Below, piece by piece: positions 1-8,684 of a stretch of DNA of 64,000 nt (its first letter is position 1; each line of letters starts with the position of its first letter). Under the pieces are notes generated by a model. That model was not told where the DNA came from and searched no databases. It was given only the letters and a program-made list of their open reading frames with translations. Position numbers and translations under genes: made by a program. The stretch is taken from contig JAOZFN010000005.1 in assembly GCA_027492205.1 (NCBI GenBank), positions 40,775-104,774 of the forward strand. The letters run 5' to 3'. This DNA is from Thermoproteota archaeon. GTDB lineage: Archaea > Korarchaeota > Korarchaeia > Korarchaeales > Korarchaeaceae.

Positions 1-2
1 TC

Positions 3-119
3 TCTAGAATGCTCAAGAGGCTGGAAGAACTTGGGTTGATAAATAGAACCACCCTGGGGAGGACCAAACTGATCGAACTATCTGAGACGGCCTCTCGATT
101 GCTGAGTTCCTCGGATTAG
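3..119 (+). CDS. Winged-helix regulator, C-terminal end only (partial)
   Basis: An open frame runs in from the left edge and stops at a TAG; 38 codons are visible. The residues LKRLEELGLINRTTLGRTK followed by LIELSE have the form of a recognition helix, the beta-strand wing and the start of a dimerisation helix, as in MarR/ArsR-type winged-helix proteins. DNA binding is inferred from this pattern only. The N-terminal half, and so any ligand-sensing part, lies outside the window. It is followed directly by the reverse-strand tRNA-Leu. Confidence 0.5.
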   Translation, partial: SRMLKRLEELGLINRTTLGRTKLIELSETASRLLSSSD

Positions 120-137
120 GTCCCGGGTAAGAGGTGG

Positions 138-223
138 TGCGGGGGGTGGGATTTGAACCCACGCGGGCCTACGCCCAGCGGATCTTGAGTCCGCCGCCTT
201 GGACCAGGCTCGGCCACCCCCGC
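138..223 (-). tRNA. tRNA-Leu (anticodon CAA)
   Basis: On the reverse strand the acceptor arm reads GCGGGGG and pairs with CCCCCGC. The anticodon loop is CTCAAGA between GCGGA and TCCGC, giving anticodon CAA. A long variable arm and the T loop TTCAAAT make it a type II leucine tRNA. The CCA end is encoded in the DNA at 135-137. No intron is visible. Confidence 0.95.
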
Positions 224-251
224 CCGTGTGTGCTGATAGTGAGAGGACCTC

Positions 252-1079
252 CTATTTGACGTTTTTGCGGGCCGACCACCTCCCGGCTCTCTCGACTATC
301 CTCCCGTAGAACCCCTCTGGTTCCGGATACGTCCTAGCAAATCTCGGCCCATCCCCGACGAGCCTGATCCTCGCCTCCCTCTGTAGTGGGACTTCAACTT
401 GGCCGTCTATGATTCCGACGAGGTCCCTGTTGGACTCCACCCTCACCTCGATGTTCATGGGTGCAACGAAGGAGGTGACCGGCACTATCATGCTTGGCGG
501 CCAGGCTGCCAGCGGGGCGGCCACCAGGGCGTCGACCCTGGGGTCGACTAGCGGTCCGCCAGCAGACAGCGAGTAAGCCATCGACCCCAGCGGGGTCGCG
601 AATATCAAGCCATCCGCAATGAACGAGTTCACAAACGCCCCACCAACGTACACCGAGAGCTTGCTTGCCTTCCCCCTGATGCCACAGGCCAGCAGAACCT
701 CGTTTAACGCGGGGGAAACCGGAACTCCCTCGAGCCGGACGGCTGGGTGCGTGACGACCTCATAGTCCCCCTCGACAAGCCTCCTGAGACCTTTCTGGAG
801 GCTACCTTCATCCAACTCCATTAGGAGTCCGTACGTTCCGTCCTTGACGCCGATCAAAGGGAGGGCTCCCCTTGAGTCGTGATAGGCCTTTAGCAGGGTT
901 CCATCACCGCCGATCGCCATGACGATGGCGCCGGGCCTGGACTCGACCGGCGAGGGCTCTCTGAGTATCTCTACTCCGTGGTCAGAGAGGAACCTGACCG
1001 CCCTCTCGGCCAGCCTGGATGCCTCCGGGCTATCCTCCCTCACGTACAGGTGAACCCTCTCTATCGGGTGAGCTCTCAT
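252..1079 (-). CDS. nadK: NAD kinase
   Basis: Phosphorylates NAD(H) to NADP(H) in the cytoplasm. The 275-residue product has the NAD kinase signature GGDGT near residue 57, the NE pair (LNEVLL) in the substrate pocket near residue 125, and the glycine-rich stretch ATPLGSMAYSLSAGGP near 160-175 that closes the nucleotide site. Length is normal for archaeal enzymes. It is divergent from the GINS gene. The AT-rich element near 1107-1114 is about 30 bases from this ATG, so the transcript may be nearly leaderless. The family call is secure; whether it uses ATP or polyphosphate cannot be read. Confidence 0.93.
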   Translation of the reverse strand: MRAHPIERVHLYVREDSPEASRLAERAVRFLSDHGVEILREPSPVESRPGAIVMAIGGDGTLLKAYHDSRGALPLIGVKDGTYGLLMELDEGSLQKGLRRLVEGDYEVVTHPAVRLEGVPVSPALNEVLLACGIRGKASKLSVYVGGAFVNSFIADGLIFATPLGSMAYSLSAGGPLVDPRVDALVAAPLAAWPPSMIVPVTSFVAPMNIEVRVESNRDLVGIIDGQVEVPLQREARIRLVGDGPRFARTYPEPEGFYGRIVERAGRWSARKNVK

Positions 1080-1130
1080 GAGGCTCGCGATCCCTGGCTT
1101 CAGCCAAGTTATTAGGCTGAGGCCCTCACC

Positions 1131-1706
1131 TTGCAGAAGGTGGGACTCCTACCCACGCTGTCGGCCGAGACGTCAAATCTGCTGATTAGTCTCTCAGAGA
1201 TCCGAGTGAAGGTGATTAAGACTGTAGAGGGCCTTCCTGAGGAGTTCCCATGGCCGCTGAAGAAGGGCATGGAGATCGACGTCCCCGCGTGGCTGGCCGA
1301 CACTCTAACATCGCTGGGAGTCGCAGAATATGCGGACCCCTTGGACCTCAAGTCATTCGAAACCCTTCTCAGTAAGGAGCTGGTGACCTCCCGCCTCACG
1401 AGACTCCCGCCGGCTACGTTCACATGGTTCCTGCGAGAGAGAAAGAAGATCGAGGTCGAGGCAGGCGATCCGCTCGCCGCGCGAAGGCTCTACATAACCG
1501 GGCGGGACCTGATCAAGAAGAGACTGTCTAAGGCCCTCAGATACGCTGTTCTGGCAACCGAATCTGAGGTCGTCGAAAAGAGGCTTGTAGAGAGGCTAAC
1601 TCCACCTGAACGAGTTGTCTACGCTCAGATCAGGCTTATAATCGGTAGGTGGATAAGCTTACTCTTGGGCGAGAAGGGGGAGGATGGGGGAGACCGCGGA
1701 GTTTGA
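1131..1706 (+). CDS. gins23: GINS complex subunit, Gins23 type
   Basis: Accessory subunit of the replicative helicase (CMG-like complex). The 191-residue protein carries the small B domain near its N-terminus (LKKGMEIDVPAWLADTL, about residues 44-60) followed by a helical A domain. This is the B-A order typical of archaeal Gins23 rather than Gins51. Its end overlaps the MCM start by 23 bases, the same gins-mcm coupling known from Sulfolobus. The start used is TTG at 1131; a GTG at 1140 is closer to the spacing expected from the AT-rich element at 1107-1114. Confidence 0.8.
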   Translation: MQKVGLLPTLSAETSNLLISLSEIRVKVIKTVEGLPEEFPWPLKKGMEIDVPAWLADTLTSLGVAEYADPLDLKSFETLLSKELVTSRLTRLPPATFTWFLRERKKIEVEAGDPLAARRLYITGRDLIKKRLSKALRYAVLATESEVVEKRLVERLTPPERVVYAQIRLIIGRWISLLLGEKGEDGGDRGV

Positions 1707-4700
1707 CGGGGACCTGGTCGCCGTCTACGAGGATTTCATCGTCACGTTCGTTGACGAGGCCGGGGAGAGGAAGTATCTTAACAAGATACCGGAGATGGTG
1801 GAGTCTCGAAAGAGATCCCTGAGGGTGGACTACCAAGACCTCTTCTCCCACCTCCCCTCCAGGGAAATTGCGAAGGATCTGCTGGTGAACCCACAGCGTC
1901 ACCTCGAGGCCGCCTCCCTGGCCTTGGCTAGATTAGTAAGGAGGTACGGCGACATCTCCGGGGAGGAGTTAGAGCTTTACGCTTCCGGTAAGTTCCACGT
2001 CAGGTTCTACAACCTACCCACGACGGCGTCCATAAGAGACCTCCCATCCTACTCCCTCGGAAGGTTTGTCCAACTCTCCGGAATAGTCATCCGCGTCTCC
2101 GACGTATTCGACAAGCCAGTGAAGATCGCCTACGTGTGCCGGAACCCAGACTGCCCGGACTACGGAGTTCCGCTCCTTTTAGATCCCATGGAACCCAAAC
2201 CAAAGACCTGCCCGACCTGCGGGAAAGCCACACTAAAGAGGGACTTGGAGAAGACCGAGCTGGTCAGCTGGCAGGTTATTCGGGTTCAGGAGCGGCCTGA
2301 GGACCTCCCGCCTGGAGCCATGCCTAAGCACGTAGATGCCATCCTAACCGACGACCTCGTCGACGAGGTCAAGCCGGGCGACCGGGTGACTCTCACCGCC
2401 ATAATCAACCTTCGTCCGGCGCGTCGGCAAGAAGACTCCGGTTACGGCATCCTGTTCAAGAGGTACCTCGTCGTGAACGATGTGGAGGTTCCGACAAGGA
2501 CGTACGAGAAGATCGAGATAACACCGGAGGACGAGAGAGCGATATTGGAGTTAGCGCGTGACTCCAAGCTCGAGGAGAAGATCGTCGACTCGATAGCTCC
2601 TTCGATCTACGGCCACAGGATCAAGAAGAAGGCGATAGCCCTGGCCCTCTTCGGAGGGAACCCGGTAGTCCTTCCGGATGGGACCCGAATAAGGGGCGAG
2701 ATTAACCTCCTCTTCGTGGGAGATCCGGGCACGGCGAAGTGCGTGAGTAGAGACACGCTGGTGTTAACCAAAGATGGCCCGACTCGAGTGGACTCGCTCA
2801 TAGACGAGTCTACGGCGTTTGATGCCCCAGACGGGAAGGTCAGCAGGGTCAACACGAGGGTTCTCTCCATGTCTCCGACTCTCTCCTTGGATTGGGTGGA
2901 CCCCACGGCGGCCGCAAAGCGCTCTCAGAACAGCGATCTCTTGGAGGTCCGCACCAAGACCGGCCTGCGGATTAAGGTGACAAAGAACCACCCGTTTCTT
3001 GTCCTAGACACCGACGGCTACGTTAAGTACCTCCCGGCGTCTGAGCTGAGGCCGGGTAGCTTTGTAGCCATCGTGGGCAGCTTTCAGCCGCCGAACGTTC
3101 ATCCTCCCGTCACCCACTGGATCCAGATCACACCTTCCCTCATGGAACTCCTCGGAATCTTGCTCACCAGGGCGAGGATCCTCGACGCCGGTCGAGGGAG
3201 AGAATACCATCTTCTACTGCCACCAAGCGCCGCGCAGAGATTTGCCGAGCTGGCCAAAGAAGTCGGAGTCGTAAGGTTGGAGGAGCACGGAAGGCTCTGT
3301 CACGTGAGGCTCCGCGTGAAGAAGAGGCTGGCAGCTGATCTCTCGAGACTGATACCCACACTTGACGGCCACCCGAGCACCCGCGAAATCCCATTTTGGA
3401 TCGTCTCAGCCGAAGTTTCTCACCTAGTAGCCTTCCTGAAGGGATATCTCAGGGCAGAGTCGTCCTACCTAAAGAAGACTCGTTGTCTGGCAATCGTGGC
3501 CCGCAATCCGAAGATCATGCATCAGCTCCGCCTGATCCTCTCCAGGCTGGGCGTGACACACCCCAGGATTCAGCCCTCCAAGTCGGGCCATCGACTCCTC
3601 TTGTCGGCCTCTCAGATCTCCGTCCTCAACCAAAACGTTGATCTATCCGAGATCCTGCCAGCGGAGGCGTTAATCAAGCGAGACACAGGTGGTTCCGATC
3701 TAAGCGACAAGATCCCGCACGTAGGGAAGATCCTCCACCGGATAAGGCGATCACTCGGCGTCTCCCGGGAAAAGCTGGGAATTCCGATCTCCACGCTCAT
3801 ACGGTACGAGAGGGGTCTCGCCCACATCCCCAGGTCTCGCCTCAGGAAGGTCTTGCTGGAGCTCGAGAGGGCCGCGGGGGACCTCCTCAGGTCATACCCA
3901 ACAGGACGGGAGATCAGGCGTGAGCTGGCCTACCTCAACATGCTAGTTGAGTCTGACGTGGCCTGGGATGAGGTGGAGTCCGTCAGGACGGTCCACGGGG
4001 ACGGCTGGGTGTACGACGTGGAGGTTCCCTACAACAGGAACTTCGTAGCGAACGGCTTCATCGTACACAACAGCCAGCTGCTCAAGTACACTGCTCAGAT
4101 AGCGCCGAGAGGACTCTACACTACGGGCAAGGGGGCAACGGCCGCAGGGTTGACCGCTGCGGTCGTCCGCGACGCGGCGACGGGCGGATGGACGCTGGAG
4201 GCGGGCGCACTGGTTCTGGCGGACAGGGGGGTCGCCTGCATAGACGAGTTCGACAAGATGAACGAGAATGACAGGAGGGCGATCCACGAAGCCATGGAGC
4301 AGCAGACGATATCCATAGCGAAGGCGGGGATAGTGGCAACGCTGAATGCCAGAACGACCATAATCGCGGCCGCCAACCCGAAGTATGGTAGGTACGATCC
4401 TTTGAGGAGCCCTGCCGAGAACATAAACCTCCCGCCCACGATCCTCTCGAGGTTTGACCTGATCTACTTGATCAAGGACGTGCCGGAGGAGGACTACGAC
4501 GCCGGGGTTGCGGACCACATTCTGAAGGCTAGAATGGGCGTAAACCCGGACGTGGAGCCCGCCATCCCACCAGACCTCCTGAAGAAGTACGTAGCGTACG
4601 CCCGCCAAAGAATAAGGCCCCAGATGACTGAGGAAGCCTCTAGGGTGATCAGGGAATTCTACCTGAGCATGAGGAGAGAGGTCGGAAAGCTGGCGGGTGA

Positions 4701-5142
4701 GATGGAGGGGCCGCTCCCAATTCCGCTCACCGCCAGGCAGCTGGAGGCCCTGATAAGGCTGGCCGAGGCCAGGGCGAGGATGTTCCTTCGATCCTACGTC
4801 ACGGAGGAGGACGCCCTGACGGCGGTCGAGCTCATGAGGGAGATGCTCTACGACGTCGGCCTCGATCGGACCACCGGGATGCCAGACATGACGGGCGTCG
4901 TTGGGGCGTACATGTCGGCCACTAGGAGGCGGGAGGAGCTGATGAAGCTCCTGAACGAGATGGCGACAAAGGCGGACTCGAGGATGGTCTCGGAGGAGGA
5001 ATTCATCAGGGAAGCGATGGAGGTCCTCCAGATCGAGGAGAGAATTGTGAGGAACGAGATCCGCGTCCTCAGGGAGAACGGGCTCATATACTCCCCAAGG
5101 CCTGGATTCCTGAAGCCCGCGTCGGGCTCCACGGCGCTATAG
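1684..5142 (+). CDS. mcm: Replicative DNA helicase MCM, interrupted by an intein
   Basis: Hexameric ATP-driven helicase that unwinds DNA at the fork. The 1152-residue precursor consists of MCM residues 1-352, an intein (353-796) and MCM 797-1152, so the spliced protein has 708 residues, normal for archaea. The N-terminal zinc site is C152-x4-C157 with C176-x2-C179. Walker A (GDPGTAK) is split by the intein immediately before the serine of SQLLKY. Walker B (IDEFDKM) is near residue 853, the arginine finger (LSRFD) near 923, and a C-terminal winged helix ends the protein. It is translationally coupled to gins23 upstream; Hel308 follows after 16 bases. Confidence 0.97.
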   Translation: MGETAEFDGDLVAVYEDFIVTFVDEAGERKYLNKIPEMVESRKRSLRVDYQDLFSHLPSREIAKDLLVNPQRHLEAASLALARLVRRYGDISGEELELYASGKFHVRFYNLPTTASIRDLPSYSLGRFVQLSGIVIRVSDVFDKPVKIAYVCRNPDCPDYGVPLLLDPMEPKPKTCPTCGKATLKRDLEKTELVSWQVIRVQERPEDLPPGAMPKHVDAILTDDLVDEVKPGDRVTLTAIINLRPARRQEDSGYGILFKRYLVVNDVEVPTRTYEKIEITPEDERAILELARDSKLEEKIVDSIAPSIYGHRIKKKAIALALFGGNPVVLPDGTRIRGEINLLFVGDPGTAKCVSRDTLVLTKDGPTRVDSLIDESTAFDAPDGKVSRVNTRVLSMSPTLSLDWVDPTAAAKRSQNSDLLEVRTKTGLRIKVTKNHPFLVLDTDGYVKYLPASELRPGSFVAIVGSFQPPNVHPPVTHWIQITPSLMELLGILLTRARILDAGRGREYHLLLPPSAAQRFAELAKEVGVVRLEEHGRLCHVRLRVKKRLAADLSRLIPTLDGHPSTREIPFWIVSAEVSHLVAFLKGYLRAESSYLKKTRCLAIVARNPKIMHQLRLILSRLGVTHPRIQPSKSGHRLLLSASQISVLNQNVDLSEILPAEALIKRDTGGSDLSDKIPHVGKILHRIRRSLGVSREKLGIPISTLIRYERGLAHIPRSRLRKVLLELERAAGDLLRSYPTGREIRRELAYLNMLVESDVAWDEVESVRTVHGDGWVYDVEVPYNRNFVANGFIVHNSQLLKYTAQIAPRGLYTTGKGATAAGLTAAVVRDAATGGWTLEAGALVLADRGVACIDEFDKMNENDRRAIHEAMEQQTISIAKAGIVATLNARTTIIAAANPKYGRYDPLRSPAENINLPPTILSRFDLIYLIKDVPEEDYDAGVADHILKARMGVNPDVEPAIPPDLLKKYVAYARQRIRPQMTEEASRVIREFYLSMRREVGKLAGEMEGPLPIPLTARQLEALIRLAEARARMFLRSYVTEEDALTAVELMREMLYDVGLDRTTGMPDMTGVVGAYMSATRRREELMKLLNEMATKADSRMVSEEEFIREAMEVLQIEERIVRNEIRVLRENGLIYSPRPGFLKPASGSTAL
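2740..4071 (+). other. Intein in MCM (Walker A site), endonuclease motifs degenerate
   Basis: A 444-residue protein intron. It begins with Cys1 (CVSRDTLV), has the block B motif TKNH, and ends FVANGFIVHN before the +1 serine, so the splicing residues look intact. The insertion point inside the ATPase Walker A motif is a known MCM/Cdc21 intein site. A LAGLIDADG-type region is present, but both dodecapeptides have lost their acidic residue: LLGILLTRA (normally ending DG) and LKGYLRAES. The homing endonuclease is therefore probably dead. A helix-turn-helix-like segment (GVSREKLGIPISTLIRYERG) lies between the endonuclease remnant and the C-terminal splicing block. Confidence 0.93.
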
Positions 5143-5158
5143 AAGGAGGAGCAGCCTG

Positions 5159-7315
5159 ATGTCCGTTCGAGACCTCCTACCTCCGGAAGTCGCGGACATC
5201 CTCACCGAGTGGGGCATCTCAGAACTCTTCCCGCCGCAGGTGGAGGTGGCCCGGAGGGGACTGGTGAGGAAGGGCAACTTCGTGCTCGCATCCCCGACGG
5301 CCAGCGGCAAGACCTTGGCCGCCGAGATCGCCGCACTGCACGACCTCTTACACGAGGGAAAATGCGTTTACGTGGTTCCCCTCAGGGCGATCGCATCTGA
5401 GAAGTACGAGTCGTTTAGGGCGCGATACGGGCCCCTCGGGTTCTCCGTCAGGATGTCCGTGGGAGACTACGACTCCTCGGAGGAGCCTCTGGGCAGGCAC
5501 GACGTGATTATCACCACCTACGAGAAGCTAGACTCGATAATCCGCCACGATCCAGCCTGGCTCTCCGAGCTCACGACCGCGGTCTTCGACGAGATACACT
5601 TCGCCCACGACTCCGAGAGGGGGCCGACCATTGAGATGACCGTGGCGAAGCTCATCGACTCCAACCCCAACATCAGGAGAATCGCCCTCTCGGCCACGGT
5701 CGCCAATCTGGAAGAGGTGTCTGCCTGGCTCGAGGCCGAGCCGATCTCAGTCCCCTGGAGACCGGTCCCCCTGAGGGTGGGCGCCTACTCAAGGTCGGGC
5801 GGGATCATCCTCTGGGAGGATGGGGGGGAGGAGAAGATTCCTAGGAGGACGGGGATGCCAGAAGTGGATCTCGCACTGAGGTCCGCCCGCGACGGCGGAC
5901 AAGTCCTCATCTTCTACCCAACTAGGAGATCATCGGTCGCGGGCGCCTTCAAGGTTGCCAGGGCCCTGTCGGCTCACATGATTGGGTTCGACAGAGACGC
6001 CACCCGGGAGCTGGCCGAATCCATCCTGAGCCTAGAGCCGAGGACGCGCCTCCTGGAGAAGCTGGCTGAGGCATGTAGAGGGGGGGCCGCATTCCACCAC
6101 GCGGGCCTTCCTTACAAGGCCAGGCGGACGGTGGAGGAAGCGTTCAGGAGGGGCGTACTGCTCGCGATAGCGGCCACCCCGACTCTCGCGGCCGGGGTAA
6201 ATCTCCCCGCCAGGACGGTCGTGATAAAGAGCCACAAGAGGTACGACCGCACCAAGGGGAGGCAGGCCCCCATAACGGTCATGGAGTTTCACCAAATGGC
6301 AGGGAGGGCCGGCAGACCCGGATTCGACGAGGTCGGCGAGGCCATAGTCGTCGCTTCAAGTCAAAAGGACGCTGAGGAGCTGCTCAGAGAGTACTCGGCG
6401 GGGAAAATCGAACCAATAGTCTCCAAGCTCGACGACCCCCACAAGTTCAGGACGCACCTTCTCTCCCTCATAGTTCTCAAGTCTCCAGCGTCGGCGAGGG
6501 ATGTGTCCACGGTGTTGGAGCGCACCCTCCTCCACATTCAGGCCGGTGAGGAGGTGGTGTCTCGGCTGATACCGCCGGCCCTGGACTTTCTCGTTCGAGA
6601 GGGCTTCGTGAGGGAGGTCTCCGGTGGTAGGTTGGCGGCCACGATGTTCGGCATCAGGACCGCTCAGCTCTACGTGGACCCGGTGTCCGCCCTGATGATG
6701 GCCAAGGCGTCCGAGAGACTGTTGTCCGTGGACGAGAGAGTGAGGGACGCGTCGGCGCTCCACCTGATAGGTCTCCTCCCAGACATGTACAAGGCGCCCG
6801 TCAGATCCAGGGAGCCCCCTGAGGTTGAGGAACTTTTGGAGGAAATTGAACCGCTGATACCACCGGAGGAACTCCCGCTTGAGGTTACCTTCAGCTGGTT
6901 CTCGGCCGTGAAGATGGCCGCCGTGCTCAGGGCATGGATCGAGGAAGCGCCCGAGGCCCTCATCGAGGAGACATACGGCGTCGAGCCGGGAGACCTGAGG
7001 AGCTACGTGGAGGTTGCGACCTGGCTGGCGTACGCGTTTTCCGAGATAGCCAGGCTGTTTGGTAGGCCGAAGGAGGCCGCATATTTGAGGAACCTATCCG
7101 CGAGGCTGGAGGCTGGGGTGAAGCAGGAGATACTCCACCTGACCAGGATTCCGGGCGTCGGCAGGAGGAGGGCGAGGCTCCTGTACTCGGCTGGGTTCAA
7201 GACGCTAGAGGACCTGGCAAAGGCGAGCCCGAAGGCACTCCAGGCCATCCCCGGTATAGGCCCCAAGCTGGCCGAGAATATCATAAGGGAGGCAGCCGCC
7301 CTCCTGCCGAGGTGA
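5159..7315 (+). CDS. hel308: Hel308-type DNA helicase
   Basis: Superfamily 2 (Ski2-like) helicase that acts on stalled replication forks. The 718-residue protein has Walker A (SPTASGKT, near residue 45), a DEIH box (VFDEIH, near 145), motif III SAT, motif VI (HQMAGRAGRPG, near 380), a ratchet region, and a C-terminal helix-hairpin-helix pair (IPGVGRRRA and IPGIGPKLA) in the last 70 residues. Order and length match archaeal Hel308. It starts 16 bases after mcm with a GGAGGAG ribosome site, so it is probably co-transcribed with the replication genes. purB follows after 4 bases. Confidence 0.95.
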   Translation: MSVRDLLPPEVADILTEWGISELFPPQVEVARRGLVRKGNFVLASPTASGKTLAAEIAALHDLLHEGKCVYVVPLRAIASEKYESFRARYGPLGFSVRMSVGDYDSSEEPLGRHDVIITTYEKLDSIIRHDPAWLSELTTAVFDEIHFAHDSERGPTIEMTVAKLIDSNPNIRRIALSATVANLEEVSAWLEAEPISVPWRPVPLRVGAYSRSGGIILWEDGGEEKIPRRTGMPEVDLALRSARDGGQVLIFYPTRRSSVAGAFKVARALSAHMIGFDRDATRELAESILSLEPRTRLLEKLAEACRGGAAFHHAGLPYKARRTVEEAFRRGVLLAIAATPTLAAGVNLPARTVVIKSHKRYDRTKGRQAPITVMEFHQMAGRAGRPGFDEVGEAIVVASSQKDAEELLREYSAGKIEPIVSKLDDPHKFRTHLLSLIVLKSPASARDVSTVLERTLLHIQAGEEVVSRLIPPALDFLVREGFVREVSGGRLAATMFGIRTAQLYVDPVSALMMAKASERLLSVDERVRDASALHLIGLLPDMYKAPVRSREPPEVEELLEEIEPLIPPEELPLEVTFSWFSAVKMAAVLRAWIEEAPEALIEETYGVEPGDLRSYVEVATWLAYAFSEIARLFGRPKEAAYLRNLSARLEAGVKQEILHLTRIPGVGRRRARLLYSAGFKTLEDLAKASPKALQAIPGIGPKLAENIIREAAALLPR

Positions 7316-7319
7316 CGCC

Positions 7320-8684
7320 TTGCCCGTACACCCGGTGGAGTATAGATACGGATCGCCTCAGATGCGAGAGATCTTCGATGTCCACAATCGGTACAAATTG
7401 ATGCTAGAGGTAGAAGCTGCCCTAGCGAGAGCGGAAGCGGAAGAGGGTCTGATCCCAAGAGAGGCGGCAGAGGCAATTGAATCAGCCGTTCGGGAGGGCA
7501 GAGTGAGAGTCGAGAGAATACTCGAACTGGAGGGGGAGGTCAAACACGAGACGATGGCGGTCGTGCTGGCTCTTGCCGAAGCCTCCGGGCCTCTGGGGGA
7601 ATATGCCCACTTCGGAGTGACTTCAAACGACATCTTGGACACCGTCTTGGCCCTTCAGATCAAGAGGGCCTGCGGGATAATCCGCGAGAAGCTGGCCAGG
7701 CTCACGCTCGAAGTGGTTCGCAGGGGTCGAGAGACGCTCGACCTGGTCGCGCTCGGGAGGACTCACGGGATGGCAGCCCTCCCAATACCCTTCGGCTTCA
7801 AGTTCGCCGTGTGGAGCTCGATCCTCGTCCGAAACCTGGATAGGCTGGCGGCCGCAGAGGATAGGGCCGCCAGGGGCAAGATAGCCGGAGCCGTGGGCAC
7901 AATGGCCGGCCTCCAGGGAGTCGGCAGGAGGATCCAGGAAAGGGTTATGGAGATTCTAGGGCTTGAACCCTCTGAGATATCCACTCAAGTGGTTCCACGC
8001 GACTCGCTGGCCGAGCTCATAACCACTTTGGCGCTGATCTCGTCGACGCTCGACCTAATGGCCAACGAGGTGAGGAACCTCCAGAGGACGGAGATCGGGG
8101 AGGTCGAGGAGCCGTTTGAGGAGCGGAGACAGGTGGGATCCAGCACGATGCCCCACAAGAGAAACCCCATAATGTCGGAGAAGGTCTGCGGGCTGGCCAG
8201 GGTCATGAGGGGGCTCGCGGTGGCCGCCCTCGAGAACGTGGTCCTGGAGCACGAGAGGGACCTCACGAATAGCTCTACGGAGAGGATAATCGTGCCGGAG
8301 GCCTTTCTCCTTCTAGACGAGCAGCTGGAAACCATGATCAAGGTGGTCTCAGGCCTAAGGATCAGGAGGGAGGCCATCGAGTCAAACCTGAGGAGGGTCG
8401 CCAGCCTGATAATGTCAGAGCGGGTCATGCTGGAGCTGGCCAGGAAAGGACTCGGTCGGCAGAGGGCCCACGAACTCGTCAGATCCCTGGCGATGCGGGC
8501 CATCTCGGAGAAGAAGCAGCTGGCGGAGGTCCTAAAGGCCTCGCCCGAGGTTACCTCGCTGCTCTCTCTCGAGGAGATAGACGCCCTGATGGAACCCTCT
8601 ACGTACCTCGGCGAGGGACCCGAGCTCGCGAGGGCCGCCCTAGACAGGGCAGAGGAGGCGGCCAGGGCGGCGATATCCGGTTGA
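7320..8684 (+). CDS. purB: Adenylosuccinate lyase
   Basis: Catalyses two fumarate-releasing steps in purine synthesis (SAICAR to AICAR, adenylosuccinate to AMP). The 454-residue protein has the fumarase/aspartase signature SSTMPHKRNP near residues 275-284, with the flexible-loop catalytic serine, and the histidines expected around TSND (near 102) and GRTHG (near 145). Length is standard. The start is TTG, four bases after hel308 ends, and its end overlaps the next gene by four bases, so it sits inside a tightly packed operon with no obvious functional link to its neighbours. Confidence 0.95.
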   Translation: MPVHPVEYRYGSPQMREIFDVHNRYKLMLEVEAALARAEAEEGLIPREAAEAIESAVREGRVRVERILELEGEVKHETMAVVLALAEASGPLGEYAHFGVTSNDILDTVLALQIKRACGIIREKLARLTLEVVRRGRETLDLVALGRTHGMAALPIPFGFKFAVWSSILVRNLDRLAAAEDRAARGKIAGAVGTMAGLQGVGRRIQERVMEILGLEPSEISTQVVPRDSLAELITTLALISSTLDLMANEVRNLQRTEIGEVEEPFEERRQVGSSTMPHKRNPIMSEKVCGLARVMRGLAVAALENVVLEHERDLTNSSTERIIVPEAFLLLDEQLETMIKVVSGLRIRREAIESNLRRVASLIMSERVMLELARKGLGRQRAHELVRSLAMRAISEKKQLAEVLKASPEVTSLLSLEEIDALMEPSTYLGEGPELARAALDRAEEAARAAISG

